Positions 36,701 to 39,700 of a stretch of DNA of 64,000 bases are shown piece after piece. This DNA is from Undaria pinnatifida. Its lineage: Eukaryota > Sar > Phaeophyceae > Laminariales > Alariaceae. Where the stretch lies: assembly GCA_012845835.1 (NCBI GenBank), contig JABAKD010000014.1, positions 1,076,001-1,140,000 on the forward strand. Direction: 5' to 3'. Both the position numbers and the translations under genes were made by a program. Every line of letters starts with the position of its first letter. The stretch's first letter is position 1. Under the pieces are notes generated by a model that did no database searches, was not told the origin of the DNA, and worked only from the letters and a program-made list of their open reading frames with translations.

Positions 36701-39700
36701 ACATTACAGTGGGCGCTGCGGTTTAAGATAGCGGTGTGCCATACCGACGAAAACTATCTTAAACACGTAGCTCTCCTAAATCGGTTTAAGATATGTTTTA
36801 TCTTAAAGCGAGATTTTGGGTTGAAATAAACTTATCTATAACAGAACATTTGGGTTTTAGAGAGCCCGGGCCTGGGGTCAAGAGCGCTTAAAGGGCAGGA
36901 TGTTGCCGTTGTGCCTATTCGAAGTGTTGAAAGCGCATTTCGTATTGTTTACGCAATATTTACCGTGCGTTGGAGGGCCGACACGCAGCACGATCCTTCC
37001 TTGTTGCGTACTCGCGGAGTATATTAAAACAAAAGTAAATATAAAGAAGAAACATCTGCGTGAGATGAGCTCACCAGGCTACGTAGAGTATATTGTCGAA
37101 TGAATTGTTCTCTTTGGCAGGGTTATTCCAACATCATCTACACCCTGTAAGCAGCCAACATAACACAGAGAGAGGCGAAGCAGCATGGGCATCACTCACG
37201 GTACTACTGTACGTATTATTGTATCTCGGACGCAAAAAACAAGAAGCAGAAAACAACAAAAAACACAAGCTACAGCAGCAGTATTCCATTGAGAGCGACT
37301 CAAGCCTCCAACAAGGTGCCACCCCTCACTACCAGTGAACCTCACACACTTACACCCCTGAACCTCACACACCCACATCCCTGAACCAGACAGACATCCA
37401 TCCTATGCGTATGACAGCAGCTCTGCAACGTTACAAAAAGTCTGCCATGATAGTTTGCTTCGTTTTCCTCCACCCAAACTCCCTCATCCAAGCCAACTTC
37501 GCCTTGCGAAGATGGTACGACACCTCGGCCATGTTACACTTCTCTGCTTCACCCTCGAGGTCCCCAAACTGGCTAGCTACTTTCGTGTAGGGTGGTGGAC
37601 GCGGAGTGTCTACGGCCTGCTACTTGTCTCCCGCCCAAGAGTCGGCATCGTCATCATCCGAGTCTAGGATTTGGTCGGCAAGGTTGTCAAGCGATTCGTC
37701 AAAAAGGTCTTCCTTCAAATCGTCTACCATCGCTTTAAGATATTCGATGTTCGGTTTAAGATAAGGTGTGCCAAGCCATTTTTGACTCTCTTAAACACGT
37801 GATTCTCTTAAACTAGGCTATCTTAAACCGCAACCCCCACTGTACCAAAACCGCAATTATTTACCTCGATGTCGGAAAGCTCTATCTTGTAACCGTCGGG
37901 AAGAAACGTGTTGAAGCCAAGGATGAGCTTGTTATAACCGCGGAACAGGCTAGAAACGCGGCGAATCACTCCCGGCGTGTCGATCGCCATAGCCTAAAGT
38001 CAATAGATAAATTAAACAAGCAGGGGGGGGGGGGGTCATACAAGGAGGGGACGGCTTAGCACACAAACAAAAGCAACATATAGGGACGGGGGACGTACGC
38101 ATGGGCGGACAGACGGGTGAGCTTGCTATAACCGCGGAGCAGGCTAGAAACGCCGCGAATCACCCTCGGCGTGTCGATCGCCTATAGCAAAAAAGAAACG
38201 ATGCCAGCATACCGGAGGGGGTGGGGGGAGTAATACAAGGGGGAAGGTGTAGTAATTTCATGCAAAGCCGTAGTAGTAAGATCATGTGGTATAGACCTTC
38301 ACACCCCTACAATGTCGGGATGGAGCATGCCGGGGTGTCACCGATCAGGCAAACATCGCGTGCACCACGCGCGAGCAAGGAGGGTTAACGGAAACATCAA
38401 TAGCGGGCGGGGACGGGGGGAGGGGGGGGGGAGTTTCTTGTAGGCGCAGAACAAGCCGGACACGCAGCAAAAATCGCCCTCGGCGTGTTGATCGTCACTT
38501 AGCCTACATGCAAAGATACCGGTACGCCACCCCAGTAAGAAGTCCAACAAAGAGGGAAAAGTGCTAGCTATGGCGGGGTCCATTCAATGAAACGTTGGAA
38601 GCATACAAATACAATGGGGGTCCCTCAGTAGTGCCGGTTCAGCAGTGCCGGTTGGCCGCAGTACTGCCTGCAAAATCGCTCGCCACACATGAAACCTTTG
38701 CTGAAGAAAATCGCTGGTTTCCTGGGAGGGACAAACGTCTTACAAAAACTAACCAAATAACAGATAGCCACCGCACAAGTAACCGGGCAAGTAACAACGA
38801 CCAGCCCACACCACTTTACAGCATAGCCTATACCCCTGGGCTGTGAGTTTCTCCATCGGGTGGATCTTTCTCTTTTCTAAAAATCAGTGCTCGAGAGCGG
38901 TCGTCGTGCTACACCAATCGCATCACGCGTCAGCTATCCTCACCTTAAAATTTTTCATGATGTCGAGGAACTCATTGTAGATCTCTGGCTTGTCTCCGAA
39001 CTCGTTCTTCACCTGTCACCATAAACAACAAAACCGGTGCCCACTGTCACCATATTTGAACAACTTGTGCAAGAACTCAAAACGATGTTGGGGTTTGGTA
39101 GTGAATCGTAAGGCGGTTTGCTTGGGCATGAACCCGACTCCTCGTACATATCTGACTTGTCTCCGAACTCGTTCTTCACCTGTCACCACAGTCAACAAAA
39201 TCGAGTGCCCAATGCCACAATACTTTTAACTATTAAAAAAAATGTGTTGTAAGGACGTTAGCTGTGAGTTCGACGAATCTAGGATCAGTACTCATCTTTG
39301 CAAGCTGCGTTGTTGGTACTTGTAGTATGCTACGTATGTGGGTGAGCTATTTGTTTATATACTCTGGCGAAAAAAACTCAATAGCAGGTATCAATTACTG
39401 GGGTTTTACATATCACAAGGCGGTTCACTCCTTGTAGATATCTAGCTTGCCGCCGAGCTCGTTCTTCACCCGTCACCACAAACACCAAACATGGTGCCAA
39501 AACGTCAGGTTCGGGATGTTTTATTAAAATATTCGTTTTTTTTTATAATAACTACTTACGTCAGCAGTGAGTTCGACTGATTTAGGGTAGATACCCATCT
39601 TTGCAAGCTGCGTGATACAATGGCCGCTCGTGTTTACACATGTATTATTCGCTGAACATACACACACGCCTCCTGTGTCTGTACATGGTCCAACAACTCT

